DNA of 64,000 bases from Angomonas deanei (taxonomy: Eukaryota; Euglenozoa; Kinetoplastea; Trypanosomatida; Trypanosomatidae), in contig LR877156.1 of NCBI GenBank assembly GCA_903995115.1, positions 310,001-374,000 of the forward strand, written 5' to 3'. Position numbers and translations under genes: made by a program. Shown here one piece after another: positions 24,320 to 38,400 of this stretch (positions within the stretch are counted from its first letter, which is position 1; each line of letters begins with the position of its first letter). The notes beneath the pieces were generated by a model. It was not told the DNA's origin, did not search any database, and saw only the letters and a program-made list of their open reading frames with translations.

Positions 24320-26550
24320 ATGTTTCTTCGTCGAAATTTATTAGGCACAAATATCATAAAAAAAGAAACCGTTAAAAATTATTATTTTTCTTGTCGTTTT
24401 AATTCCAATAATAATAATAATAATAATTTAAATAATAATAATAATAATAATAATCATTACGATATAAATGAAATAAAAACGATTGTATTATCTTTTTTGC
24501 CGCCTTTTATAGAAAATAATAATAATAATCATTTAAATTCGGTTTCGCCAGAAAAATTAATGCAATTATTACCGATAAAAATTCAAAATCAAATAAAAAA
24601 TGAAAATAATAATAATATAATTTCATTTATCAAAGAAAATTTCCCCAACGACGTTATTTTTATCGAACATTCAGAAAATAAAACGATAAGCGGATTATTA
24701 CGCCGAAATCAAAATCATAAAAGTATAGAAAATAATAATATATTAGAAAAAAATAAAACTATAGATTATATGAAAAATAATAATAATCATTTAAATTATA
24801 ATTTTCAAGGAAGAATTACGGATGCAGAAATTATGAATGCTTTAATTCATTATATTCCAACTTTTTTTGTGCCAGCGACAGTAATAGCGGAAAAAATTCC
24901 GATTGAATTTCAAAAAAAATATTTTTTTACCAATCATAAAAATAATAATCATAATAATAATGCAACGGCGCTTACTTTTCTCATTAAATCACGATTGAGA
25001 AATTATATCGATTTAAAAACAAAATTTCAAATTTCGTCCATTCGATTAAATAATAATTTTAATCATAAAAATAGAGGAAAGGCGGATATATTATATCCAA
25101 ACTACTCTTTTTCCCTAAATAATAAAAATCAAAATAATAATAATACTATTTCGAGAAATTCCGAAATAAATTTATTACAATTACTCATTCCGCAAATTAT
25201 CGTCTTTACGAATAATTATACTAATAAGAATGAAAATCATAAAAATGAAAATAATTTTATTTTATTATCCACTTTTTTGTCGGAATTTTCCACTATTATC
25301 ACAACGCATAATTCCTTTAACAGCGCCTTGGGCGTGATGGGATTTTTAGAAAAGTACAATGAATATTTTCAAATTATTCCGGAATCTTATTTGATGTATA
25401 ATAATGTAGAAGAAAATAATAATAATCGTGAAAAAAAAATGAAAATAATAATAATAATAATTTTTATATTCGTCTAAGGCCGTACGACATTGCGCCTTTC
25501 TCGTTGGGAAATTATAATCGAAAAAATTCACCGGAAAAAGAAATTTTCGAAAAAATAATAAACTATTTGGAAAAACGATACGAACAGGTCAAAAAAGAAG
25601 CGGAGGCGGAATTAATGAAATACAATAAAAATGAAAATAATAATAATAATACTGAAAATGAAATATTTAATTTTACAAATTATATGAAAAAAAATATGCC
25701 CGTGTCCACCGGACGACTTTACGCGTCATTAACTGAACACGAAAAAATAAATATTATTAAAAAAAAATATGTTTCGTTTCCAAAATTTTTGCGATTACAC
25801 GGAAAGGAAATTTCCGTTCGATCGAATAATATGCAAACGAGTAAATTTTTACCAGAACAGGAAAATTATTATGAAACGACGTTTTCATTTTTTTCTTCTT
25901 TTTCTGAAAATCACCAAAAAAATAATCAAAATTTATTAAAAATTCCGTTAGAATTAGACGTGGATCGTTTTTTTTTAGAAAATAATAATAATAATAATAA
26001 TTATAAAATAATAATAAAAATAATGCGTGGGCATTAAAAGAATTGTACGATGCGTTACCACTCACCCAATCGGCTTTGTTGGAAGATATTTTAATTATTA
26101 TTCCTGCAAGTGTGCGAGATTCGTTATTTTTACTGGTTTCGGATTTTTTTGAAAATAATAATAATGAAAATAATAATTTTGAAAATGAAAATGAAAAATT
26201 GTGTCAATTTTTAAATTCGTTTCCAAAATATTTTTATGGTTGGAAAAATCCCGGATTCGGAATTATTTGAAAATAATGAAAAAAATGAATACAATTATTA
26301 TTTTATTCAACGAGGAAAATTAGAAATTCCACCGGAAATTTCAGAAAATAATAATAATAATAATAATAATATTTTAACCGGAGTGGCGACGGCGATTCCG
26401 TTTGGTGGTATAAAATTAAAATTATTGTATAAAAAATTATCGATTCCGACAAGGTATTATTTTTCGGTGTACGGCTATTTGAAAACTTTGAAAAAGTTTG
26501 AAAAAAAGTATTTTTTGATGAAGGGCGATGAAATTATTCGAATTCAATAA
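24320..26550 (+). CDS. Putative mitochondrial protein with repeated helical modules, three frame breaks
   Basis: The N-terminus MFLRRNLLGTNIIKKETVKN is basic, hydroxylated and free of acid until Glu16, as in kinetoplastid mitochondrial presequences. The rest contains at least four related units of about 90-110 residues. Each starts with a helix ending in a Pro-Phe element (VLSFLPPFIE, LIHYIPTFFVPATVIAEKIP, LLQLLIPQIIVF, ALPLTQSALLEDILIIIPASV) and ends with a short basic beta part (FLIKSRLRNYIDLKTKFQI, FLEKYNEYFQII). This is the look of tandem winged-helix modules found in trypanosome mitochondrial RNA-processing proteins, but I cannot assign a name. Frame changes: near 25,440 and 26,005 (-1, A-runs) and near 26,250 (+1). 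The function in mitochondrial RNA metabolism is inference only. Confidence 0.6.
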
Positions 26551-26858
26551 TAATAATAATAATAATTCAATTATAATTCACAGATATATATAGTTTTGTT
26601 TTATTTTTATATAATTTTTTTTTTTTGCTATTATTGTTTTTGTTGGCGCTTATCTTTTTTTTTATTCTATTCATCAAAAAATACTCTTTTTCTCTCTTTT
26701 CTATAAAAAGTTTTCCATATTTTTAGAGTTTTCTTTTTATTGCACTTTTTTCTCTTTTTAAAAACAAAAAAACACCTCAAAACAACAAAAAGCATCATCG
26801 TTCTTTTTTTCCATTTTCCATCAAAAAAAAAAAATATATAAAATATAAATAAAAATAA

Positions 26859-28349
26859 ATGATTCGTAAAAAAGTATTAGGCCTCGGTGGCAGTTCTGCC
26901 ACCTTGTTGGTGCAAGACAGTGAGGATCATTACAATTTGAAAGTATTACGAAGAATAAACACCACCGGCTGGACGTCACGCGAAATTGACGAAACCGTAA
27001 AAATATTTGATTTATTTTACGAAAAGATAAACGAAAATGAATGGAAAGGTTTTGTACAATTAAAAAATGTTTTATTTCAAAATAATTTTTTGAATTTGAC
27101 GACCGCGTATTACCCGGAAGGTGATTTATTTCATTATATTGAAAAAAAAGAAGACGAAATAAAAAAATAATCAAAAATAATAATAATAATAATTATGCAT
27201 TTTCGGAAGAAGAAGTCGCTAAACTATTATATGTGCTATGCCTGACGATTTCTCAATTGCACGAATATAATCAAAATAATTCAAAAAATAATAATCATCA
27301 TTTAAACATTAATTTTTACGGATTATCCCTAGAACGAATTTTTTTAGATGGTGTCTGCGGTGGCAGTGAAAATATTCGATTAGGCATGCCACTTCCGTTT
27401 TCATTGTATATCAAAAATTTTCAAGAAAAACAAAAAGATGCAACGATTAACGTGGCGTTGGAATATCCGCCGGAAATTATTATTTCAAATTCAAATCAAA
27501 ATAATAATAATTATCATCCTGTTTTAAGTGATGTCTGGCACATTGGCCGTATTGGCGAAATCTTATTAACGTCATTTTTTGTCGATTTTTCATCGCGTAG
27601 TGAAAATATAAAAAATATTATTACAAATATGAAAAAACGAAGTTTAAAAGATCGTTGGACTTTACGAGAATCGATGGAGGCACTTCGAAATTTTTTAAAA
27701 ATCAATAAAAATAATGAAAATAAAACTATTTTTTTGGCCGAAAGTGATCACGCGAATGCGGTTTTGTCGAATAGTATTACCAATACTCAAAATAATAATA
27801 ATAATAATAATCGTCATACAGACGTCAATGACAACTCTTGGCACCGACGGGCAATGGAAAATTTTGAGGCATTACAAAAAATGAATAATAATAACGAAAA
27901 TAATAATAATAATAATTTCCGTCGAAATAATTCTCGTTTACGAAATGCAACGCCACAAAGAAATAATAAAAATTTATAATAATGAAGAAAAAACACGAAG
28001 AAGCAGTAGCAATCCGAACTTACACGGCGAAGATAAAAATACAAAATTATTAGACGAAATATTTCATAATAATCAAAATAATAATGACGAAATAAAACAA
28101 ACGTTAATCCGACAAGAATTACAATACAATAAAAAAAAGAAGGAAAAAGAAGAGTTGGAATTTGCGAAAGCGCATCAAAAACATTTAGAAAATTTAAAAC
28201 AAATCAATCAAAATAATAATAATAATAATGAAAATTTAAAACATCATTTACAAGAATTTAAACGACGACAATTACAAAATAAGGAAAGTGAACAGTATGA
28301 GATTACGGAGGGAGATGGTGTCATTATCATGGCTCCAAGACTGTCTGGA

Positions 28350-28420
<71 letters not shown>

Positions 28421-29168
28421 AACAGAAGAAATCGAAAATTATGTCGTGGGCGTCCGTTCGGTCGAAGAAGAGAATCCTAAGAATGAAAATAATAATAATA
28501 ATAAAAATAATAAAACGTCTTCCCCGCCGCGTGTCGTCAGTCGTCACGGTCATCGCAGTAATTTAGAACAAATAGAAAAATTACAAAAAAATAATAATAA
28601 AAATGAAAATAATAATAAAAAGGAAATAAAATCATTAATCGATGCCGTTAAAATGGATTCCGATTCGGATTCTTCCGAAGAAATAAATCATAATAATAAT
28701 AATTTAAATAATAATAATAATAAAACAGAAAAACTCATACCACCACCAAGAAATAATAATAATAATATTTCTGAAAATAATAATAATAATATGAAAAATA
28801 TTTCGCCGCCGCCAAGAACGGCCAGTCGCCCAAAGATTCCTACTTCTCGCCCGGACTCGAATAATAATTCCGTAAAAAATAATAATAATAATAATGAAAA
28901 TAATAATAATGAAGATATGATTGCCTCCGTGCAGTGGTCCAAAGATAAACTAAAAAGTGCGTTACAAAAATTAGTCAATAATAAAAGTTTATACAATGAA
29001 ATTATAAAACAAATCCATGCATTTTCTGTTTTGAGTGAGTCGGATCGATTTCATCCGAAAAAAAATGAAAATTTTATGCGAAATTTACAAATTACGATTT
29101 CCGATAATAAATTATTCGCGATGGCAGCGCCGTTATGTGTTCAACTCTCCGCGCTAGAGGCATTATAA
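26859..29168 (+). CDS. NEK-like pseudokinase with long Asn-rich tail, two frame breaks
   Basis: Residues 1-105 form a kinase N-lobe: VLGLGGSSATLLV glycine loop and Lys in YNLKVLRR, then YYPEGDLFHYI as hinge. The C-lobe follows after a -1 change near 27,165: EEEVAKLLYVLCLTISQLHE, then INFYGLSLERIFL where an HRDLKPxN catalytic loop would be, and LSDVWHIGRIGEILLTSFF corresponding to SDVWSLGC. Neither HRD nor DFG is present, so it is probably catalytically dead and works as a scaffold. The hinge with EGDL and the DVW segment resemble the NEK family, which is large in kinetoplastids. The tail (from about residue 350) has an Asn run of more than 20, basic/Pro motifs (SPPPRTASRPKIPTSRP) and a conserved-looking C-terminal helix (WSKDKLKSALQKLVNNK). 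A +1 change lies near 27,975. Confidence 0.65.
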
Positions 29169-29615
29169 TAATAATAAAAAATAAAAGATTTTTAATTTTA
29201 GAAAAGAATTTTTTTGTATTTTTTTTTTTTTTTTTTGAATAGAGTTTTTGTACCAATGATTATTTATTTTTTTTTTATATTGTTTTTAATGTTTTCTGTA
29301 CTCGGAAAAAAAGAATATTTTATTTCAATTTTTTTGTTGTGGATTTTTGTTTTCGTTGTGAAGTAAAAAAAAAAAATATATTTCTCTCTTTTTTTTCTTT
29401 TTTTTTTTTTAGTATTTTAATTAAAAAAAGAAAGTTTTACTCCTCCGTGAGTGCATTTCCTTTCCTTTTTTTTTTTGAACTATTTTGAAAAAAAAAAAAC
29501 CGCTTATTTTCTTTTTACCTTCTTTTATTTATATATTTACAATTTTACACATTCCATTTTTTTTTTTGTTGTTTTCAAAATAATAATAATAATTATTTAT
29601 TTGAATTTATTATTG
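29169..29615 (+). promoter_or_regulatory. Intergenic region with splice tract
   Basis: About 450 bases of T and A runs. CTCTC and T-runs end in TTTAG at 29,411-29,412, the best acceptor for the gene starting at 29,616. The open frame back to 29,451 is Phe-rich homopolymer. Confidence 0.45.
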
Positions 29616-31585
29616 ATGGGCGCCGTTCCCAGCAGAGAAACGATAAAAAGAGGACTTATCCGAGATCCAAACAGTAATAATAATATAAATAATAATAATT
29701 TTACACCGGAAATTATTTTAATTCCGTTAGTGTCGGAATATTTTGAAAATAGCGAAAGTTTTTTATTTCAACAGTTTTTGGGTGTTTTGCGAGAACCGAT
29801 CAATTCGTATTATAATTCTAATTTTAATAAAAATAATAATTTTAGTTTTCATTCTAATTTTGAAAAAGAAAACGAGGAAGAAAAGAAAAAGAAGGCTCAA
29901 AAAAATTCGGATGTATTATTGTATGAAAAATATATTTCCAGCAATGATAAAAAACTAATTAACACCGATAACGAATTGTTATTTTTGAGTCGAATTAAAA
30001 ATAATATTTTATCCAATCATAATAATAATCATAATTTTATGATTTCTCCTATCCCTTGTGCGGTGGCCTTCGCCTATGAAGACGGTATTCAAAAAAATTT
30101 TGAAAATGAAAATAATAATCATAAAAATAATATTTTATTTAAACATCCAAACGGATTCATGAGTGAACAAAATACGTTTTTATTATAAAATAATAATAAT
30201 AATAATGAAAATAATAATAAAAATTTGAGAGTTCGTGTGATTGGAGTCGTGGGCGATTATGAAAATAATAATAATATAATAATAATAGTAATAATAATAT
30301 TCATCATTTTGAAAAGGAAGACGACGAAACTGCTTTATTTCCCACATTACAAAATAATAATAATAATTTAAATTCTGAAAATAATAAAAATAATAGTTTT
30401 AATTTTGATTTATTTATTTCTAAAAGTGCTGGCGGTAATTTACGAGTATTAATATTATTATTGTCGGTGTATACGTTTATCGAAGAATGCAAAAAAATTG
30501 GATTATTTAATGAATTTTTTCAATTTTTTGAAAATAATAATAATAAAAACGAAAATAAAAAGAATCAGTTTAGTTTTTTAGAAGGAAATGAATATATTTT
30601 CTCCGAAGACAGCGATCCTTACAACGATAATACGATTCCTCATCATGAAAAAAATAAAAATAAAAATAAGAAAATAATTTTAAATTTTGAAAATTGTTTT
30701 TATTCCTTATTTCCCTATTTTGTAAATTTTAAGTGTCATCAGACGGATATTTCATTTTTGTGTTTTATTCGAGAAATGCGATGGCGCATGAAACAATACA
30801 ATGAAAATTTTATTTTTCAAGATTTTGAAAATAATAATAATTTTTCTGAAAATAATATTTTTGTACAGACCGATCCTTCGTCGATTTGTTTTTATCCCAA
30901 AGAAAATAATATAAATTATAATAATGAAAATAATAATATAAAAAATAAAAATGAAAATTTATTTTTATTCGGCGAAATCGACGCGAAAAACGCAAATTTA
31001 TTATTTATTTGGTGTTATGTGAATTTTTTACGATTTCAAAATTTTGAAAATAACGAAAATAATAATTTAATAAAAAATGATTTTTCCGTTTATGGAAAAA
31101 GTGCCGCCGATTTGCGAAATTTATTAGCGGAAGAAAATTTAAAATTATTTCAAAATAAAAATGAAAATAATCCAAAGTTTTATTTTTATATTCAACATTC
31201 CATTCCAATCCTAAATAAAAATAATAATGAAAATTATTTTTATGTTTGGCTCAAAACCGAATCAAAACTAATTAATAATAATTTTAACGAAAATAATAAT
31301 AATAATAAGGGAAGTGTTTTTTATTATGAAAATAATAATAATTTCAATAATACTAATTGGAATTTCTGTTCTGAAATTTACACGGAAGATATTTTATTAA
31401 TTATTTTACGACGCATCATAAATGAAAGTCGAACCGCCAATTTTGAAGATGCTCACTGGATTTTATCGAAACATTATTTTTTAAATATTTTTGAAAATAA
31501 TAATTTAAATAATAATAATAATAATCAATTAATTCCATTATTAGAAGGATTAACGCAAGGCTGCGCATTATGGGCCGATACTATC

Positions 31586-31648
<63 letters not shown>

Positions 31649-32471
31649 CATTTAAATTTTGAAAATAATCATCATCATAATTATAAAATTGTGTTACCCT
31701 GTGTTCCGGAATTTATTAAAAATTGGAAAAAGAAATTACAAAAAATTCAAAATTATAATAATCCTAAAAATGAAAAAAAATCGTTGGAAAATTTATTTGC
31801 GTCGGAATATATCAAAAAATATTATAATAATAATACTATTTCCTATTCGTTTGTCTATTTGGACGAAAATAATAATAATAATCAAAATTTAAATAATAAT
31901 AATAATAATTTATTATTAAAAATGTCTCATCAAATAAAAATAAATCCGTTTTCTTCGTTAGAAAATGATTCTTTTTCATTTGATCATAATGAAAATAATA
32001 ATAATAATAATCATTCAAATAATGAAAATGAAGAAACCGAAAATAATAATAATAATAATTATCATTCGCCATTTTTTTTTCAAAGCGGTTTTGTCAACGT
32101 AAATGAAAAAAAGAATGCAAATAACGAAAAAAGTGAAAATTTTGCGTCCAGTGCAAAAAAAATTCAATTTTCGGAAAATAATAATATTAAAAACGGTAAT
32201 TTTTTTCTTTTTTGGGTTCGTATAAAACTTCCGTCAGTGACGGACTTTTCGGTGAAAATAATAATCATAATATAAATAATAATCATAATTCTGAAAATAA
32301 TCAAAATAATAATAATACAAGAAGTATTGTCATTAAATCAAAAATAAAAATAATAATAATAATGAAAATAGCAAAAAATCGTCGTTAAAAAGTAAATCCC
32401 ATAATGGAAAAACATTTTATGAAAGTTTGAAGAAGGAAGCAGAATTGATTACGATTGTGAATACAAATCAA

Positions 32472-32513
<42 letters not shown>

Positions 32514-32871
32514 TCTGAAAATAATAATAATCATGAAAATAATAATAGTTCTCCAGTGCATGTGACGATAAAAGTAAGTAAAGGTAGTATGAATCATAAT
32601 TATAATAATTCTCCGTTATTGGGCAGTTCGTATTCTCGTGAAAATAATAATAATAATAATAATAAATCAAATTATGTATTTCAAAATAATAATAATAATA
32701 ATAGTGTTGGCAGTCTAATTTTTCATACTTCTTACAGCGAGGAAATTTCAAATTCTAATAATAATAATAATTTTCATTATAATAATAATAATAATAGTCC
32801 GATGTAATAATAATAATAATTCAAATACAGCGACAGTTAATATGAGTAATTTTTTTCGTTCTCCGCTATAA
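29616..32871 (+). CDS. Myristoylated Asn-rich protein of unknown function, several frame breaks
   Basis: Starts MGAVPSRETIKRG, a good N-myristoylation signal (Gly2, Ser6 region). About 1,085 codons with heavy Asn insertion. Conserved-looking islands: FTPEIILIPLVSEYF, KNLRVRVIGVVGDYE, LFISKSAGGNLRVLILLLSV, YSLFPYFVNFKCHQTDISFL and TANFEDAHWILSKHYFLNIF. Their mixture of hydrophobic strands and helices suggests a folded globular protein, but no family is recognised. Breaks: an in-frame TAA at 30,186-30,188, after which the same frame continues as [15 protein letters not shown], then -1 changes near 30,275, 32,255 and 32,345 and a +1 change near 32,805. The end at 32,869-32,871 (SNFFRSPL) is followed by a typical T-rich spacer. 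The part from 30,461 to about 32,255 is intact over 1.8 kb. Confidence 0.5.
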
Positions 32872-33051
32872 AAAAAAATCAATTTTTTTTTTTATAATTT
32901 TATATATGTTTCTTTTTTATAAATCATTTTTATTCTTTACTGTTGAAAAATATTAATTCTCTCTCTATTTTTTTTCCCTTTTTTTTATTTTTTTATTAGA
33001 ATCCAAAAAAAAAAAAAAAAAAAGAAAATAGTATTATTATTTTTCATAAAA

Positions 33052-33300
33052 ATGTTAACCGAAGAAGAAGGACGGATTCTCTCCGAAGAATACAAACGAA
33101 ATAATAATAATAATAATAATAATAATAATTATATTTATTTTCATTCCTGTCTCTTACCACAGACCGTCAATCATAATCATAATAAAATAAAAAATAATAA
33201 TGAAAATAATAATCATAATTTATATAATATTCCGCATTTAGAATACTTGGATGGAAAATATGCGAATAAACCGTTTTTTCGTCTTCCCATTTCATTTTGA
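33052..33300 (+). CDS. Small Asn-rich hypothetical protein
   Basis: 82 residues from an ATG preceded by A-rich leader and T-rich tract: MLTEEEGRILSEEYKR, an Asn run, YIYFHSCLLPQ, a second Asn/His run and LEYLDGKYANKPFFRLPISF. The non-repeat parts have normal codon use and typical T-rich spacers bound it on both sides, so it is probably a real gene. No family recognised. Confidence 0.5.
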   Translation: MLTEEEGRILSEEYKRNNNNNNNNNNYIYFHSCLLPQTVNHNHNKIKNNNENNNHNLYNIPHLEYLDGKYANKPFFRLPISF

Positions 33301-33482
33301 AAAAAAAAAATTGTAAATTAATAATTATTTTTTATTATTATTTTTTTTTAATGAATGATGGACTGAGTTTTTTTTTTTCTTTTCTCATTGAAATAATAAG
33401 TAATATTCTCTCTCAGTTTCTTTGTTTTATTATTTTAGATTTCAAAAAAATAGAAAATAATTATTCAAAAAAAAATTAAAAA

Positions 33483-34571
33483 ATGCAAACGTCTGCTTTT
33501 TTTCGCTTTTACCAATAAAACGGATATGTTATTACTAAGAGCCGTCAAACAATTAGACGATTATAAAAATATTATTTTATCGGAGAATAAAAATAATAAT
33601 AATGAAAATATAAATGAAGCGAAGAAAAAAGAATACGAGGAAGAAAAAAAAGTATTTATGGTGTTACGAAATCAATTTTATTATTTTTTAAATTTTGAAA
33701 ATAATAATCATCAAAAAAATTCTTCTTTTTTTCGATTTACCGAAATTTCGTCGGAATTGCGATTATTTTTAATTAAATATATTTTTAGGGCCGTCGATTT
33801 TATTCGCATTTACTCACAATTTTTTGAAAATAAAAATGAAAATAATAATAAAAATGAAATTCGTTTATTTTTAGCGGAAATGTTAAAAGATTTTATTTTA
33901 ATTCACTTTTTATCCGAAAATAATAAAAATGAAAATAATAAATACGAAAATTTGGAACGATTTATTTATTTTCAGGAAAATGAAAAAAATAATATTCAAT
34001 TTAATTTTTGTGATGTATGTCAATTATTATTCAATGAAATTTTATTAAAAAATGAAAATGAAAATAATAATAATTTTATTTGTTCTAAAATAAATTCAAA
34101 TATGATTGGCGCTCGTGGAGAAAAATTAGAAACTCATATTTTCAATAATAATAATAATAATAATAATTTAAATAAAGAATTGAAAAATAGTTTAACGGTA
34201 TTATTTTCACAAGTCCATACTGAAAATGAAAATAATAATAATAATCAGAATTTTATTTTATTTTCCGTTGAAAAGTTTTCATTTCAGTTAATCGCCGCGA
34301 CAGAAATCATTTATTGCAAAAATTGTAAAAATAATATTTTTTTGTGTGAATATAAAAATCATTCCGAAATTTGTTTTTCCAAAAAGGAAAATAAAAATGA
34401 AAATAATAATTTTCATTATTTTACGTCCATTCCATTTCAATTAGAAGAAACCAATATTATTCAACAAGTAATAAAAGGACTTGAAAAAATATTTTCCAAT
34501 AATGAAAATAATAATAATTTTATTCCATTTTCTAAAAAAGATTTGGAAAGTTTCACGAATAAACACAATAC

Positions 34572-34605
<34 letters not shown>

Positions 34606-35121
34606 TTTATTTCTATTCCAGAAACCATCAATAATAATAATAATCAAAATAATAATAATATTACGCACGCTTCTTGGTATTATCATCCTTCCGCCGTAGA
34701 AGAAATTATTTTTGAAAATAATAATAATAATTCAAATAATAATAATATTTCCATTTTTGATTGTGATGTGATAAATTATTATGAAAGTAAATTTATGGCC
34801 GATTTAGCGAAAAAAACAAATAATAATAATAATAAAATTCCAAATTTTAATTCAAATTTAAAAATTTCGATTACTCCTTTTAATAATAATAATATAAATA
34901 ATTTAAATAGCCAACGCAGTGATGAAAATAATAATAATAATAATTTAAATAATAATAATAAAATGGAAAATAATAATAATAATAATAATATTGAACGACA
35001 TAAAACAATTCCCTCTGGACGAATAAAAAAACCAACTTTGAGTAATAATAATAATAATAATGACACAAAAAATAGTTTAACGTTGAAAAATAATAATACA
35101 AATAATAATACTATTTCTCAA

Positions 35122-35155
<34 letters not shown>

Positions 35156-35208
35156 TAACATTTAGTACCGTTGGAAGTGATCGTTTAGGGAAAAGAAATA
35201 AAAAATAA
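33483..35208 (+). CDS. Asn-rich protein with Cys/His cluster, N-terminal frame break
   Basis: An uninterrupted frame runs from ATG 33,526 to 35,208 (560 codons). Just upstream, an ATG at 33,483 gives MQTSAFF; one base fewer in a T7 run would join it as AFFAFTNKTDMLLLRAVKQL, which looks like the true N-terminus. Residues about 260-290 carry IYCKNCKNNIFLCEYKNHSEICF, a C-x2-C...H-x4-C arrangement that could bind one zinc ion (UBZ/C2HC-like). N-terminal half: hydrophobic helices (LRLFLIKYIFRAVDFIRIYS, LFLAEMLKDFILIHFL). C-terminal 200 residues are mostly Asn with basic patches (PSGRIKKPTLSN). Function unknown. Confidence 0.6.
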
Positions 35209-35457
35209 TATGAATTATTTTTTGAAATTTCCATTTTTTTTTTCATTTTCATTGTCGATTGTATTGTGATAGAATAATAACAAAAAACAAAATAAACATT
35301 AAAAATATATATATATTTAAAATTGTTTTGTTCTATTTTATTTGAATCCGAAGTAAATAATCCTTTTTTTTCTCTTTTTTAATTTTTTCGATGAAAGTTA
35401 TTAGTTTTTTTTTTTTCCAGAAAGAAAAATGTAAAATAACAATAAGAAAATAACAAT

Positions 35458-38400
35458 TATGATTCGTTTTTATCGTCGAAACATAAAAAATGAAAATCAA
35501 AGAAATTTTTCATCGCTCAAAAAAAATTACAAAAAAAGTTAAACAAAAATGATTTATTATTTATTGACAGTTTTATGTATTTATTAGGAAAATATCCAAA
35601 AATAATACATAATGCGCCAAAAATCCAGTAAAAATCAGAAAAAAGAAAAGTTAAAAAGTTTGGAAACAAAACTAAAAAAAATCGAATTCATTTCTAAAAA
35701 TAATAATAATAATGAAAAGATTGAACATATTCGTCCGTCGTCATCGATAAATGAAATAAAAGAATATTTAAATAATAATAATAAAAATGAAAAAAATGAA
35801 AATCCGTTTCGATCGATAAAAAATAAAATTGAAAAAAGTGAAAATTTTGAAACCGTATTGGCCGAAAAATATTTAAACCATCACCCAAACGATATTTTTC
35901 ACAATGAAACTTTAATTTTTGAAAAATTCGGGATCGGCAGAAATCTTATTTCACCCGAAAATAATGAAAATAATAAAAATAAAAATAAAATAATTCAATT
36001 TTCCGGTTTATTTCGACAACATTGGAAAGATTTTATTGTTATTGAAATGCACTTTTCCAATAATGAAAAAAATGAGTTATTCGGAAAACCACTTTGTGAA
36101 AATTATTATAATAATCATTTTGAAAATTTTGAACTTTATAATAATAATAATAATAATAATAATAATTGGGAAGATGATACGATTCCGCCTTTACCGGATT
36201 TTTTATTAAAAAATGTGATTTCTGAAAATGAAAAAAATGAAAATGATATTTTTTCAGAAATTAACGTTGAAAAGCGATTAAACGCGTTAAAAAATGAAAA
36301 TAATAATAATAATAATAATAATGAAAATAAAAATATGTTTTCTCGTCTAAAACGATTGAGTCACTACGAACGAAAGTTAATCCTTTCCGAAAATAATAAT
36401 AATAATAATCAAAAAAATAAAAATTATTACACGGAATGCATCCTTCACAAACAATTAACCGCCCACTCTACATTTATTTATTTAATATCTAAATTTTTAA
36501 ATATTCATCCCGAACATATTTCGTTTTGCGGCATGAAAGATTACGTCGCCGATACAATTCAGAAAATTCGAATAAAAAATATTTCCCCCACGAAAATAAA
36601 GGATTTGAATATAATATTAAATCATAAACATCGAAAAAATTATGCCGCCTCGCAAAAAAAAGAAAGTACGATTCGGTTTTCTAATTTTAGTTATGCGGAA
36701 GAGCCGTTCTCGCCGGGAGACCTCTACGGGAATCGATTTAAAATTATTTTACGCGATGTAAAACTAAATTATAATAATTCTGAAAATAATGAAAAAATAA
36801 ACGTGGACGATTTGTATTATTCGATTGAAAGTTGGAAAAAAAATGGATTTGCAAATTATTTTGGGCCGCAACGTTTTTCTGGTTTTTCTATTCCGATCGA
36901 AACCAATATTAATCAAAATAATAAATAATAATAATAATAATTTTGAAAATAATAATGTATTATTTCCCATCGCACGAGAACCCGCGATGGCACTCCTCAA
37001 ATCTAATTTTTTAGTCTTTGCGTTTCGTTTTTTAAATTTTTCCGAAGACGAAACAAAGTCGTTACGCACCTTGTTGCAACGTCCATTAAAGTATCCGCAT
37101 CCATCGCAGGAAATGTATCGACGTAAAATTATTCAACGATTATCGGAGATTCATATCTCGCCGGAGGAGTTGGACAAGGACGTTCTGTTTTTGAAATGCC
37201 CTTCCCTCACCGAACCACTTGGAAATTATCATCCTCATTTTTCTGAAAATAATAATAATAATAATCATAATAATATGAGACCCCTCACGACTAAACAATT
37301 ACTGATTATACATCAACTGGAAGAAGCTTTTTTTGACTTGGAGATACAAGGCAGACGCATGACGGCACAGCGATTGGCTTCGTATTTGTGGAATCAAGTT
37401 TTGGCGTTGCGGATACATTATTTTCATACCCCATTTTTAAATCATAAGAATGAAAATTTTGAAAAAATAGAAAAAGAACGGCAATGGCTCATAGAGAATG
37501 GTATTTTTGCTCCTCGTCCAACTTTTAAAAATCATAATTCTGAAAATAATAATAATAATAATAATCATAATAATCATATTAATTTATTAATGGGTGACTG
37601 GGTGAGTCCTTCCTCCCTACGTCACCTCACCGCCTCGCTCAGCCCAATCGACCGACAATACTTTAAATCGCAAAATATTTCCATCATTCATAAAAATAAT
37701 GCGCATTTATTTTCGATAAAAGATGTTTTACATCCTAGTTTTAGTTTTCAACGACAACCACTGCCGCAAAATTTAATTGGCGATTATTATCACCAAATTT
37801 GTGAAAAATATTTTTTGAGTTGGAGCACGAATTTTAAAAATGAAATGAAAAAAGATTTTAGAGACCCTCCACGGCCGATCATCGTGTTTCCACACGACGT
37901 AAAATATGAATTTAATGAAAAAAATAATACTTTATGTTTGGAATTTTCATTAGAGAAAGGATCGTACGCCACCGTCGCCCTTTCCGAATTATTAAAAACA
38001 AATTTTTGTATCGGCATTGAAAAAACGATTCGTTATCCGTTAAAAAATGAAAAAAGTTTTTCGGAATTGGGGGAAAAAAATGAGCATTATTATATCGAAA
38101 CCTTTCAAGATGTGTACGAGGGCTATGAAGACGGAAGTGGTTTTGTCAGGGATGTACACGAAATAGAATATGAAACGCCTCTTTCTATTTTACCTAAAAA
38201 TAATGAAAATAATAATGAAAAAAATTATCATAATGAGGAAGAAGTCAAATTATTTTATCCATTAACGAAAGATCCCGTGCGACGGGCGCACGCGTGGGGT
38301 CAGCGTAATTTAATTCGCAATTATCGTCGACGAGAAATTGAACATGAAAATCAATTAAAAAATTTATTTGAAAAACCAATTCGAGAAGAAATTTTAACGT

